Below are positions 1-7,816 of a stretch of DNA of 42,716 nucleotides, piece by piece. The notes below the pieces were generated by a model. It saw nothing but the letters and a program-made list of their open reading frames with translations, was not told where the DNA came from and ran no database searches. Numbering within the stretch: the first letter of the stretch is position 1; every line of letters begins with the position of its first letter. Both the position numbers and the translations under genes were made by a program. Source of the DNA: Oscillospiraceae bacterium (GTDB lineage: Bacteria; Bacillota; Clostridia; Oscillospirales; Acutalibacteraceae); assembly GCA_015066095.1 (NCBI GenBank), contig SVPC01000015.1:1-42716 (forward strand), in the 5' to 3' direction.

Positions 1-18
1 AGAAACGTACAAACCAAT

Positions 19-140
19 GCCTTCTCCTGCGGGAGAAGGTGGCACGGCGTAAGCCGTGACGGATGAGGAGTCAATGAAAATTGATTTAAAACACCTCATC
101 CACCGCTAACGCGGTCCCCCTTCCCCCCACTGGGGAAGGC
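19..140. repeat. Palindromic intergenic repeat element (MITE-like)
   Basis: The two ends are imperfect inverted repeats. The left end runs GCCTTCTCC...GGATGAGG (19-68) and the right end runs CCTCATCC...GGGGAAGGC (94-140), so the unit folds into one long stem. Smaller hairpins sit inside each arm: CTCCTGCGGGAG, CACGGCGTAAGCCGTG, ACCGCTAACGCGGT and CCCCACTGGGG. It has no coding capacity. From memory, elements with such CCTTCTCC/GGATGAGG ends are dispersed between genes in gut Clostridia; I cannot verify copy number from one window. Confidence 0.75.
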
Positions 141-163
141 TTCCTGGCGATACAATCAACTCC

Positions 164-183
164 CCGATAAACTATAATTTACA
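164..183 (+). repeat. Half copy of the pfp-flanking palindrome
   Basis: The 20-mer beginning CCGATAAACT recurs exactly at 1572-1591, where it forms the right arm of a perfect palindrome. The pfp gene therefore lies between one half copy and one full copy of the same element. This copy lies just right of the 19-140 repeat. Confidence 0.6.
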
Positions 184-282
184 CCTCACAACAAACTATC
201 TTTTTAAAATTTAAAAAATATGTAGATTTTTAGAGTAATAAATGGTATTATATCTTAAAGACCATTTTTAAGGAGAACTTTT

Positions 283-1488
283 ATGAATATCGCAGTTGCC
301 CAATCGGGCGGACCTACCGTTGCTATTAACGCATCTCTTATGGGTGTTTTTGAGCAGGCGCTAAAAAGCGTGGAAATTGATAAGGTTTATGGTTCTTTAA
401 ACGGTATTGAGGGCATTATAAATCAAAATCTTGTGGTGCTTAATGACCTTGTTAAAGGCGAAGAAGATATTGAACTTATAAAGACCACCCCGTCAACTGT
501 TTTAGGCTCGTGCCGTTATAAAATGCCGTCCCCCGACGACAAGCCGGAAGTATATGAAAAGATTGTGGAATGTTTTAAAAAACACAATATCGGTGCTTTT
601 TTCTACATAGGCGGAAACGATTCAATGGACACCACCGACAAACTTTCAAAATACACTATGCAAAACGGTATTGATGTTAAAGTAATAGGCATACCCAAGA
701 CCATTGATAACGATTTATGCTATACCGACCACACCCCCGGTTTTGGCTCGGCGGCTAAATACTTGGCCACCACTATGCAAGAGATTGTCCGCGATAGCGC
801 GGTGTATGACCTTAAATCTGTAACAGTTGTGGAAATTATGGGTCGCCACGCGGGTTGGCTTACTGCTTCAAGCGGTGTGCTTCACGCAAATGGCGAAACC
901 GCGCCTCACCTTATATATCTTCCCGAAAGCGAATTTTCGGCAGAAAAATTCTTAAATGATGTCAGAGCGCAACTCGAAATTCGCAATTCGGTTATAGTTG
1001 CCGTATCCGAGGGCATAAAACTCGATGATGCAAGTTATCGTTCAGGTAAAGTGGACAACTTTGGTCACGAATATCTTTCAGGCATAGGCAAGTTACTTGA
1101 AAATCTTATTACCGAAAAAATCGGTTGTAAGGTGCGTTCTATTGAACTTAATGTTATGCAGCGTTGCTCATCACATTTAAGTTCAAAAACAGATATTGAA
1201 GAAGCCACACTTATAGGTAGCGAAGGTGTTAAAGCCGCCCTTTCGGGTGAAACAGGCAAAATGATGACATTTGAGCGTGTTTCAAACAACCCTTATAAAA
1301 TTGAAATCGGTATGGTTGACGCAAAACTCGTAGCCAACGCCGAAAAAGTTTTCCCATGTGACTGGATAACCGATGATGGTACAAACATTACACACGAGGC
1401 TATTCAATATTTCCTACCACTTATAAACGGCGAGATTAATATCAAAACCAAAAACGGTATGCCTGTTCATTTTATAATTAAAAAATAA
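283..1488 (+). CDS. pfp: 6-phosphofructokinase, pyrophosphate-dependent type
   Basis: This enzyme phosphorylates fructose 6-phosphate to fructose 1,6-bisphosphate, reversibly when PPi is the donor, and sits in the cytoplasm in glycolysis. The protein has 401 residues, typical of the PPi-type long clade and longer than the roughly 320 of bacterial ATP-PfkA. The donor site reads GGNDS at 110-114. Asp113 replaces the Gly of the ATP-type GGDGS, and Lys139 in PKTIDND replaces the Gly of PGTIDND. In this family both changes block ATP and mark PPi use. Asp142 in TIDND is the catalytic base, and MGRHAGW follows. The start ATG has AAGGAG 7 nt upstream. The gene is monocistronic, with its own terminator. 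I see no well-formed promoter, only a weak TATTAT at 246-251. Donor specificity is inferred from the two residues. Confidence 0.95.
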   Translation: MNIAVAQSGGPTVAINASLMGVFEQALKSVEIDKVYGSLNGIEGIINQNLVVLNDLVKGEEDIELIKTTPSTVLGSCRYKMPSPDDKPEVYEKIVECFKKHNIGAFFYIGGNDSMDTTDKLSKYTMQNGIDVKVIGIPKTIDNDLCYTDHTPGFGSAAKYLATTMQEIVRDSAVYDLKSVTVVEIMGRHAGWLTASSGVLHANGETAPHLIYLPESEFSAEKFLNDVRAQLEIRNSVIVAVSEGIKLDDASYRSGKVDNFGHEYLSGIGKLLENLITEKIGCKVRSIELNVMQRCSSHLSSKTDIEEATLIGSEGVKAALSGETGKMMTFERVSNNPYKIEIGMVDAKLVANAEKVFPCDWITDDGTNITHEAIQYFLPLINGEINIKTKNGMPVHFIIKK

Positions 1489-1494
1489 ACGTTT

Positions 1495-1518
1495 AGCCCC
1501 CTGAAAAGGGGGCTTTTT
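1495..1518 (+). terminator. Rho-independent terminator of pfp
   Basis: Stem AGCCCCC / GGGGGCT with loop TGAAAA, followed by TTTTT, 6 nt after the pfp stop codon. Confidence 0.93.
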
Positions 1519-1545
1519 CATTATGTTATTATAACATTTAGATAC

Positions 1546-1588
1546 AAATTATAGTTTATCGGTTTGAAAAACCGATAAACTATAATTT
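1546..1588. repeat. Perfect 20-bp palindrome
   Basis: The arms at 1546-1565 and 1569-1588 are perfectly complementary (AAATTATAGT...GGTTT, loop GAA, AAACC...ACTATAATTT). There is no T-tract of terminator type, and the pfp terminator already lies upstream. The right arm is duplicated at 164-183. It looks like a small mobile palindrome or its footprint rather than a terminator. Confidence 0.7.
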
Positions 1589-1667
1589 ACATGTGTTTAT
1601 ACGGTCGGAGTAAATTGTTGCAAAATCGCAAAATGAAAAGGCGTGACTGCCCGTCGAGGCACTCGAC

Positions 1668-1699
1668 AAAAAACTCCCGATGGAATCCATCGGGAGTTT
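1668..1699 (-). terminator. Terminator of the rpsB-tsf operon
   Basis: On the minus strand, AAACTCCCGATGG pairs with CCATCGGGAGTTT around a 3-nt loop and is followed by TTTTTTG. It lies 14 nt after the tsf stop. A second short hairpin (GTCGAG-GCA-CTCGAC, 1653-1667) follows directly. Confidence 0.9.
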
Positions 1700-1712
1700 A
1701 GTTTTAAAATTA

Positions 1713-2627
1713 TTAGTTACCTGCCATTGCAGCAACTTCAGCAGCGAAATCGTCTACGCGCTTTTCAATGCCTTCGCCCTTTTCAAAGCGAACAAAGTTT
1801 GCAATCTTAATTTCAGCGCCAAGTTCTTTAGCAACATTTGCAAGGTACTTACCAACGGTAATGTCACCGTCAATGATGAATGCCTGTTCAACAAGGCAGT
1901 TTTCCTTGTAGAACTTGCCAATCTTACCTTCAACAATCTTGCCGAGAACCGCATCGGGCTTGTTAGCCATTTTGGGGTCTTCCTTCATCTGAGCGATGAG
2001 GATAGACTTTTCTTTTTCAAGAACTTCGGGAGATACCGAAGCAATGTCTAAGAAGCCGGGGTTCATTGCAGCGATTTGCATTGCAATATTCTTACCAGCT
2101 TCCATAAGCTTTTCGTTATCGCCTGCAAGCTCGGTTTCAAAGTTAACGAGAACACCAATCTTACCGCCCATATGAACATAAGAAGCATTTTTGCCTTCAA
2201 AACGAGCAAAACGACGAACCTTAATGTTTTCGCGAATAGCAAGGAACAATTCCTGAACCTTTGCTTCAACGGTCATACCATCCTTCTCACAAGCGAGAAG
2301 TGCTTCTACATCTGCGGGGTTTTGTTCAGCAACAACCTGAGCAATTTCAGCAGCGAGAGCCTTAAAGCCGTCACCATTAGCAACGAAGTCAGTTTCACTG
2401 TTAACTTCAACAACAGCGGCAACGCCATTTGCATTATATACAGCAACTGTACCTTCAGCAGCGATACGGGTCGATTTCTTTGCTTGGGAAGCGAGACCCT
2501 TTTCACGCAAATAGTCTACAGCGGCATCCATATCACCGTCGCACTCAACAAGAGCCTTTTTGCAGTCCATCATACCGCAACCGGTTTTTTCTCTTAAAGC
2601 CTGTACGTCTTTAGCAGTAAAAGCCAT
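1713..2627 (-). CDS. tsf: Translation elongation factor Ts
   Basis: EF-Ts catalyses GDP release from EF-Tu in the cytoplasm during translation elongation. The protein has 304 residues, normal for bacterial EF-Ts. The N-terminus, MAFTAKDVQALREKTGCGMM, is the conserved UBA-like EF-Tu-binding segment. The family motif TDFVA, whose Asp-Phe intrudes near the EF-Tu Mg site, appears in the core, followed by the two-subdomain dimerisation core. I chose ATG 2627 because GGAGG lies 8 nt upstream. The in-frame TTG at 2642 overlaps that ribosome binding site and would add five non-conserved residues. It is 24 bp downstream of rpsB in the near-universal rpsB-tsf operon and shares its promoter and leader. 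Confidence 0.97.
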   Translation of the reverse strand: MAFTAKDVQALREKTGCGMMDCKKALVECDGDMDAAVDYLREKGLASQAKKSTRIAAEGTVAVYNANGVAAVVEVNSETDFVANGDGFKALAAEIAQVVAEQNPADVEALLACEKDGMTVEAKVQELFLAIRENIKVRRFARFEGKNASYVHMGGKIGVLVNFETELAGDNEKLMEAGKNIAMQIAAMNPGFLDIASVSPEVLEKEKSILIAQMKEDPKMANKPDAVLGKIVEGKIGKFYKENCLVEQAFIIDGDITVGKYLANVAKELGAEIKIANFVRFEKGEGIEKRVDDFAAEVAAMAGN

Positions 2628-2651
2628 TGTATTTTCCTCCAAATATAATAA

Positions 2652-3413
2652 TTATTCAGCGTCAGCAGTTTCTTCTGCTACTACTTCTTCTGCTTCTTCG
2701 GTTTCTTCAACAGCAGCGGTGCCCATTTCGGTACCCTGTCTGCCTTCGATAACTGCAGCAGCGATAGTTTCAGAAATAAGTTTTACTGCGCGGATAGCGT
2801 CGTCGTTACCGGGGATAACAGCGTCAATTTCATCAGGATCGCAGTTGGTGTCTACGATAGCAATAATCGGAAGACCGAGTTTCTTAGCTTCTGCAACTGC
2901 AATTCTTTCCTTGCGTGGGTCTACAATAAAGAGAGCCGCAGGAATTTTCTTCATTTCTTGGATACCACCAAGGAACTTTTCTAACTTTTCGATTTCAAGG
3001 TTAAGTTTTACAACTTCCTTCTTGGGGAGAAGCTCGAAAGTGCCGTCATCACGCATAGTGCGGAGTTGGTTAAGACGAGCAATTCTGGTACGGATAGTAG
3101 AGAAGTTTGTGAGCATACCGCCGAGCCAACGAGCGTTGACATAAGGCATACCGCAATGTTCTGCTTCTTCCTTAACAGAATCTTGAGCCTGTTTCTTGGT
3201 ACCTACGAAAAGGATGTCGCCACCTTCAGCTGCGATGTCGCGAACGAACATGTAAGCCTCGTTAAGTTTCTTAACGGTCTTCTGAAGGTCGATGATATAG
3301 ATACCGTTTCTTTCTGTGAAAATGTACTCAGCCATTTTCGGGTTCCAGCGTCTTGTCTGATGTCCAAAGTGAACACCTGCTTCAAGCAACTGTTTCATTG
3401 ATACTACTGCCAT
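2652..3413 (-). CDS. rpsB: 30S ribosomal protein S2
   Basis: S2 binds 16S rRNA late in 30S assembly, at the head-body junction. The 253 residues match the family. Conserved blocks include [19 protein letters not shown] at the N-terminus, FVGTKKQAQ and WLGGMLTNF in the middle, and [13 protein letters not shown] followed by [10 protein letters not shown] near residue 200. The acidic alanine/glutamate-rich tail (about residues 230-253) is common in Firmicutes S2. The ATG has GGAGG 8 nt upstream. First gene of rpsB-tsf; a 130-nt leader separates it from a consensus promoter. Confidence 0.98.
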   Translation of the reverse strand: MAVVSMKQLLEAGVHFGHQTRRWNPKMAEYIFTERNGIYIIDLQKTVKKLNEAYMFVRDIAAEGGDILFVGTKKQAQDSVKEEAEHCGMPYVNARWLGGMLTNFSTIRTRIARLNQLRTMRDDGTFELLPKKEVVKLNLEIEKLEKFLGGIQEMKKIPAALFIVDPRKERIAVAEAKKLGLPIIAIVDTNCDPDEIDAVIPGNDDAIRAVKLISETIAAAVIEGRQGTEMGTAAVEETEEAEEVVAEETADAE

Positions 3414-3544
3414 TTGTTTTTCCTCCTAAGAATTTTCCTCCACCCCGCCGATTGGAAATCACCCGACAGTATTGGATGACACCTGCGAAAACTCGCCGTT
3501 ATTAAACGAAGTGTGTGTTATATTTTCGCTACTTTTCCAGTAGC
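3414..3544 (-). promoter_or_regulatory. Structured 5' leader of rpsB (candidate S2 autoregulatory RNA)
   Basis: About 130 nt lie between the predicted transcription start and the rpsB ATG. On the minus strand it can form GCTACT-GGAAA-AGTAGC near its 5' end, CGTT-TAAT-AACG and GCGA-GTT-TTCGC in the middle, and TCATCC-(9 nt)-GGGTGA followed by GATT-TCC-AATC near the ribosome binding site. Two GGAGG motifs occur, the second being the real binding site. Ribosomal protein leaders often bind their own protein. A role for S2 here is inference. Confidence 0.4.
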
Positions 3545-3550
3545 CGATAA

Positions 3551-3579
3551 ATTATACCACACAAGTTCTCAAAAATCAA
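3551..3579 (-). promoter_or_regulatory. Promoter of rpsB-tsf
   Basis: Sigma-A-type promoter on the minus strand: -35 TTGATT (3574-3579), 17-bp spacer, -10 TATAAT (3551-3556). Predicted start near 3544. Confidence 0.85.
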
Positions 3580-3613
3580 GTATTTTTTAACATTTATTGT
3601 AAAATAATTCTAC

Positions 3614-3642
3614 TTGACTTTTCTATAAATATATTATATATT
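3614..3642 (+). promoter_or_regulatory. Promoter of the structured RNA / potABCD
   Basis: Plus-strand TTGACT (3614-3619), 17-bp spacer, TATATT (3637-3642), back to back with the rpsB promoter. The predicted start is near 3649. The next coding start, potA, is about 270 nt away. Confidence 0.65.
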
Positions 3643-3649
3643 TGTAATG

Positions 3650-3860
3650 TTATCTAATAACAACTAAATATGTCGATTACGGTCGACAAAGCATCTTGTG
3701 TAGAGTGCTGTTTCAGATTTTATGCCGTAGTTTCCGTTTAAAGACTTTACTTTTGCGAGAAGACTATGAAAAACCCTTTGTTCAGGGCATATTACGAGGA
3801 AGCGGCGGGTATCGAGCAAGATTGGCAAGTAAAAAATGTAGCTCTATCATTTTCTTACTG
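3650..3860 (+). ncRNA. Candidate structured RNA, possibly 6S RNA (ssrS) or a long potA leader
   Basis: This roughly 210-nt segment follows a good promoter and lacks a credible ORF. Visible pairings are TGTCGA-TTACGG-TCGACA near the 5' end, a long-range stem of ATCTTG (about 3692) with CAAGAT (about 3817), then GCCG/CGGC and TTCC/GGAA inside it. At the apex TATG and CCCT pair with AGGG and CATA. Near the 3' end AGTAA-AAAATG (3828-3838) pairs with CATTTT-C-TTACT (3848-3859). Length and a rod with a central bubble fit 6S RNA, but I cannot align it to the family. It could instead be a regulatory leader of potA. There is no strong intrinsic terminator before potA. Confidence 0.4.
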
Positions 3861-3874
3861 CCGCGATTAAATTC

Positions 3875-3901
3875 TTGTTTCGACACTTATGTGTTGAACA
3901 A
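3875..3901 (+). promoter_or_regulatory. Hairpin directly upstream of the potA ribosome binding site
   Basis: TTGTT (3875-3879) and CGACAC (3881-3886) pair with GTGTTG (3891-3896) and AACAA (3897-3901) around loop TTAT, with one bulged T. The GGGGG ribosome binding site starts 2 nt later. No T-tract follows, so it is not a normal terminator. It could tune potA translation or mark an RNA 3' boundary. Confidence 0.45.
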
Positions 3902-3916
3902 AGGGGGATGCTTTTT

Positions 3917-5038
3917 ATGCAAACAGAAAATATTGTACAACTTAAAGACATTTCGGTGGCATTCGACGGCGAAAAGGTGCTTGATAACCTTAGTCTTGAC
4001 ATTAAAGATAAAGAGTTTATCACACTTTTAGGACCTTCGGGTTGTGGCAAAACCACCACACTTCGTTTAATAGCAGGATTTTTAGAACCTGACACAGGCG
4101 ATATTGTCTTTGAGGGTAAAAAAATCAATGGTGTTCCTGCTTACAAACGACAGGTTAACACCATTTTTCAACGTTATGCCCTTTTCCCACACCTTAATGT
4201 GTATGAGAATGTGGCTTTTGGCCTTAGGGTTAAAAAGATGCCCGAAAAACAGATAAAAGAAAAGGTTACCGAAATGTTAAAACTTGTTAACCTTTCGGGT
4301 CTTGAAAAGCGCCATATTGACACCCTTTCGGGGGGACAGCAACAACGTGTCGCAATAGCGCGCGCCATTGCAAATCACCCAAAGGTATTACTCCTTGACG
4401 AGCCACTTGCCGCTTTGGACCTTAAACTTCGCAAGGATATGCAAAAAGAACTTAAGAAAATACAGCAACAGCTTGAAATTACCTTTATTTTCGTAACCCA
4501 CGACCAAGAGGAAGCTCTTACTATGTCTGATAGGGTTGTGGTAATGGACGGTGGTAAAATTCAGCAAGTGGGCACTCCGCAGGATATTTATAACGAGCCC
4601 CAAAACGCATTCGTTGCCGATTTTATAGGTGAATCAAACATCGTAGACGGCATTATGCTTAAAGACTATTTTGTAGAGTTTTCGGGCTCTAAATTTGACT
4701 GTTTAGACAAAGGTTTTGAGCCAAATGAAGCTGTGGATGTTGTAGTACGCCCCGAAGATGTTGACATAGTTCCCGTTGATAAAGGTATGCTTACAGGTGT
4801 TGTAACATCTGTTTCTTTCCTTGGCGTTCACTATGAAATAATTGTAGACATTGGCGGTTTTAAATGGATGATACAAACCACCGACGAGCATTTTGTCGAT
4901 GATAAGGTAGGTCTTTACATCGAACCTGATGCAATACATATTATGAAAAAGAGTGAATATTCAGGTCTTTACGGCGACTATTCTTCTTTTAGTGAGGAAA
5001 TGGACCTTCTGAATGAAAATCAGGAGGTGGAAGAGTGA
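3917..5038 (+). CDS. potA: Spermidine/putrescine ABC transporter ATPase PotA
   Basis: PotA is the cytoplasmic ATPase that drives polyamine import through PotBC. With the chosen start the protein has 373 residues, typical of PotA. Walker A GPSGCGKT lies at about 39-46, the Q-loop Gln at about 84, signature LSGGQ at about 136-140, and Walker B VLLLDEP followed by the D-loop at about 156-167. The TOBE-type regulatory domain follows from about 230. I chose ATG 3917 because GGGGG lies 9 nt upstream. ATG 3908 is too close to it, and the in-frame ATG 3875 lies inside a hairpin and adds non-conserved residues. First gene of potABCD; its TGA overlaps the potB GTG. Confidence 0.94.
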   Translation: MQTENIVQLKDISVAFDGEKVLDNLSLDIKDKEFITLLGPSGCGKTTTLRLIAGFLEPDTGDIVFEGKKINGVPAYKRQVNTIFQRYALFPHLNVYENVAFGLRVKKMPEKQIKEKVTEMLKLVNLSGLEKRHIDTLSGGQQQRVAIARAIANHPKVLLLDEPLAALDLKLRKDMQKELKKIQQQLEITFIFVTHDQEEALTMSDRVVVMDGGKIQQVGTPQDIYNEPQNAFVADFIGESNIVDGIMLKDYFVEFSGSKFDCLDKGFEPNEAVDVVVRPEDVDIVPVDKGMLTGVVTSVSFLGVHYEIIVDIGGFKWMIQTTDEHFVDDKVGLYIEPDAIHIMKKSEYSGLYGDYSSFSEEMDLLNENQEVEE

Positions 5039-5862
5039 ACAAAAAATCTTTCGGCAACAAACTTATAGCCTGCCCTTACATTGTTTGGTCTGCAATCTTT
5101 ATCATAGTACCGCTTGTAATAATGGTTTATTTCGCTTTGACCGATGCAAACGGCACCTTTACCCTTGCTAACTTGGCTTCACTTGGCAGATATAAAAAAG
5201 CCTTTGCGATTTCTATCGTTTATGCTCTTATTGCCACGGTTATAACCTTGCTTATTGCCTACCCTATGGCGTATTTTATGACAAAACTTAAAATCCGCTC
5301 CCAAAAGATGATAATGCTCATAGTTATGCTTCCTATGTGGATGAACTTTCTTATTCGCACATATTCTTGGATAACTATTCTTGCAAACACTGGTATCATA
5401 AATTCATTTTTACAAAAGTTGGGGTTAGGTCCCGTAAAACTTATAAACACCCCCGGAGCTGTAATTTTGGGTATGGTTTATGATTTTTTACCATATATGA
5501 TTTTGCCGATTTATTCGGTTATGAGTAAGATTGACAACTCACTTTTAGAAGCGAGTGACGACCTTGGCGCAAATGCTTTTAATAAATTCAAAAGGGTTAT
5601 CTTCCCATTAAGCCGTCCGGGTGTAATTTCAGGTATAACTATGGTATTTGTACCTAGTGTAAGCACCTTTTACATCTCCCAAAAATTGGGCGGTAACAAG
5701 ACAATGCTCGTGGGCGATACTATTGAATATTTCTTCAATTTAGGTCCAGATTATTACAATGTTGCTTCCGCAATTTCACTTATACTTATGGTGCTTATTA
5801 TGGTAAGCCTATTTGTTATGAACAAGTTTTCAGACAGTGATGATGGAGGTGTGATAATATGA
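5035..5862 (+). CDS. potB: Spermidine/putrescine ABC transporter permease PotB
   Basis: PotB is one of two membrane subunits forming the polyamine channel. The protein has 275 residues and about six membrane helices, the first at about 13-33. The cytoplasmic EAA loop, [20 protein letters not shown], docks on PotA. The start is GTG in a GTGA overlap with the potA stop, with AGGAGG upstream, which implies translational coupling. It in turn overlaps potC by 4 nt. The substrate class is supported by the complete ABCD order and PotD. Confidence 0.93.
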   Translation: MNKKSFGNKLIACPYIVWSAIFIIVPLVIMVYFALTDANGTFTLANLASLGRYKKAFAISIVYALIATVITLLIAYPMAYFMTKLKIRSQKMIMLIVMLPMWMNFLIRTYSWITILANTGIINSFLQKLGLGPVKLINTPGAVILGMVYDFLPYMILPIYSVMSKIDNSLLEASDDLGANAFNKFKRVIFPLSRPGVISGITMVFVPSVSTFYISQKLGGNKTMLVGDTIEYFFNLGPDYYNVASAISLILMVLIMVSLFVMNKFSDSDDGGVII

Positions 5863-6665
5863 AAACATTATCCCGCCTTTACATAGGTCTCATTTTGTTT
5901 TTCCTTTACGCACCTGTGCTTGTTATGATTGTTTTTTCTTTCAATTCTTCTTCTAGTGTATGGGTGTTTGAAGGTTTTTCTACCGAGTGGTATACAGGTC
6001 TTTTATCTGACGATGTAATGATTACCGCTTTGGGACACACCCTTATAATAGCCGCCCTTTCGGCAGTTATTTCAACCGTTTTGGGCACCGCTGCCGCAGT
6101 TGGCATTATGGCTATTCGCAATAAATTCGCCAAGAAAGCAATTATGGGTACTACCAACATTCCTATGATGAATGCCGATATTGTAACAGGTATCTCACTT
6201 ATGCTTTTGTTTATTTTTATAGGCAAACTTATCGGTCTTTCTGAATCTTTGGGTTTTGTCACCGTACTTATAGCCCATATTACATTTAATTTACCTTATG
6301 TAATTCTTTCGGTTATGCCCAAACTCAAGCAAACCGATGCCAATTTGCACGAAGCAGCGCTTGACCTTGGTTGTACCCCTGTAAAGGCATTTTTCAAGGT
6401 TATTCTCCCCTCCATTTCCACAGGTATTGTAACCGGTCTTATAATGTCATTCACATTATCACTTGATGACTTTGTTATCAGTTATTTCACCTGTGGACAC
6501 TATCAGACCTTACCGATTATCATTTATAATATGACCAAAAAATCGGTAACACCTGATACTTATGCACTTTCGACTATAATTTTCATTGTTATTTTTGCTT
6601 TGCTTATTCTTTACAATATGTTAAGCAGTAAAAACGAATCAAAAGCGCTTAAAAGGAGGGTTTGA
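5859..6665 (+). CDS. potC: Spermidine/putrescine ABC transporter permease PotC
   Basis: The second membrane subunit of the importer has 268 residues and about six helices. The EAA loop, EAALDLGCTPVKAFFKVILP, contacts PotA. The LSLDDFVISYFTCG segment near residue 205 is typical of PotC. The ATG overlaps the potB TGA (ATGA). The stop is one base before the potD ATG, so all four genes are translated as a tight unit. Confidence 0.93.
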   Translation: MKTLSRLYIGLILFFLYAPVLVMIVFSFNSSSSVWVFEGFSTEWYTGLLSDDVMITALGHTLIIAALSAVISTVLGTAAAVGIMAIRNKFAKKAIMGTTNIPMMNADIVTGISLMLLFIFIGKLIGLSESLGFVTVLIAHITFNLPYVILSVMPKLKQTDANLHEAALDLGCTPVKAFFKVILPSISTGIVTGLIMSFTLSLDDFVISYFTCGHYQTLPIIIYNMTKKSVTPDTYALSTIIFIVIFALLILYNMLSSKNESKALKRRV

Positions 6666-6666
6666 T

Positions 6667-7776
6667 ATGAAAAAGATATTGACATTCCTATTATGTTTGA
6701 CTTTATTGTTTTCTTTTAGCGGTTGCAGTTATTATTCTTACCAGTATTTCGACCTTGATTTAAAAGGCAAATATACAAAGGACCTTGCAGGCACATCGCT
6801 TACTGTTTACAATTGGGGCGAATATATTTCCGACGGCAGTTATGATATGTTAAATGTCAATGCCGAATTTGAAAAGTTGACGGGCATTAAAGTTAACTAC
6901 CTTACTTTTGAAAGTAATGAAACTATGTACTCCCAAATCAAAAGTGGCGGCGTTTCGTATGATATTATAATCCCGTCGGATTATATGATTGAACGCCTTA
7001 TCAAAGAAAAAGAACTTTTAGAAATTGATACTGCTAAAATTTCCAACTATTCTTTAATTGAAGAAAAATACAAAAATGTATTTTTTGACCCTAAAAATAA
7101 GTACAGTGTTCCCTACAGTGTGGGCATGGTAGGTATTATCTACAACACCGCGCAAGTAGGAAACGATATTGACCATTCGTGGGGTGTTTTGTGGGATAAA
7201 AAATATAAGGATATGACCCTTAATTTTAATAATCCACGTGACGCATTTATGACCGCGCAGATGTATTTGGGTCAAGACCTTAATTCTACCAATAAAAAAG
7301 ATTGGGATAAAGCCGCAGACCTACTTAAAAAAGGCAAAAACAATTTGCAGTCTTATGTGATGGATGAAGTTTACGGCAAAATGGAAACCGGCGAAGCCGC
7401 TATCGCCCCTTACTATGCAGGGGACTATCTTACAATGTATGAAGTTAATGAAGATTTGGCATTCTTCTACCCGCAAGAAGGCACTAATATTTTCATAGAC
7501 TCTATTTGTATCCCCCGTTCTTGCAAAAACTATGACGCGGCACTTATGTACATCAATTTCCTTTTAGAACCACAAATTGCCACCGCAAATGCAGAATATA
7601 TCGGCTATGCTTCACCGAATACCGCGGTAATAAACAACCCCGATTATTATTACTATAAAAATGAAATTTTGTATCCCGACGAAAAGGATATACCAAAAGT
7701 TCAGTATTACCACGATATAGCTGATGAAATTCGTATGCATTATGAAATGCTTTGGTGTGATGTGAAATTATATTAA
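6667..7776 (+). CDS. potD: Polyamine-binding lipoprotein PotD
   Basis: This extracellular substrate-binding protein delivers spermidine or putrescine to PotBC. The 369 residues begin with a lipoprotein signal, a positive start (MKK), a hydrophobic core, and lipobox FSGC with Cys20 as the lipidated residue, so it is anchored to the outer membrane face as expected in a monoderm. LTVYNWGEYI at about 45-54 is the hallmark N-terminus of PotD/PotF proteins. The two-lobed periplasmic-binding fold spans the rest. AGGAGG lies 6 nt before the ATG. Last gene of the operon, followed by a bidirectional terminator. Which polyamine is preferred cannot be read from the sequence. Confidence 0.94.
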   Translation: MKKILTFLLCLTLLFSFSGCSYYSYQYFDLDLKGKYTKDLAGTSLTVYNWGEYISDGSYDMLNVNAEFEKLTGIKVNYLTFESNETMYSQIKSGGVSYDIIIPSDYMIERLIKEKELLEIDTAKISNYSLIEEKYKNVFFDPKNKYSVPYSVGMVGIIYNTAQVGNDIDHSWGVLWDKKYKDMTLNFNNPRDAFMTAQMYLGQDLNSTNKKDWDKAADLLKKGKNNLQSYVMDEVYGKMETGEAAIAPYYAGDYLTMYEVNEDLAFFYPQEGTNIFIDSICIPRSCKNYDAALMYINFLLEPQIATANAEYIGYASPNTAVINNPDYYYYKNEILYPDEKDIPKVQYYHDIADEIRMHYEMLWCDVKLY

Positions 7777-7781
7777 ATAAT

Positions 7782-7814
7782 AAAAATCTCCTTGACTGGT
7801 CAAGGAGATTTTTT
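7782..7814. terminator. Bidirectional terminator between potD and the GH3 gene
   Basis: AAAAATCTCCTTGAC pairs with GTCAAGGAGATTTTT and carries a T-tract in both directions. It serves convergent potD (plus) and the GH3 gene (minus), which stop 5 and 2 bp away. Confidence 0.93.
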
Positions 7815-7816
7815 AA

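Noticed and set aside
1680-3144. Plus-strand open frames of 123-194 codons over tsf and rpsB
   Set aside because: They are antisense shadows of highly expressed genes and lack ribosome binding sites; the minus-strand products are unambiguous.
3650-3860. T-box, SAM or purine riboswitch upstream of potA
   Set aside because: I could not find the T-box sequence AGGGTGG-ACCGCG or the conserved cores of these riboswitches.
3696-4031. 111-codon plus-strand frame in the stretch before potA
   Set aside because: It runs into potA in another frame, has no ribosome binding site, and overlaps the structured RNA candidate. Composition is not protein-like.
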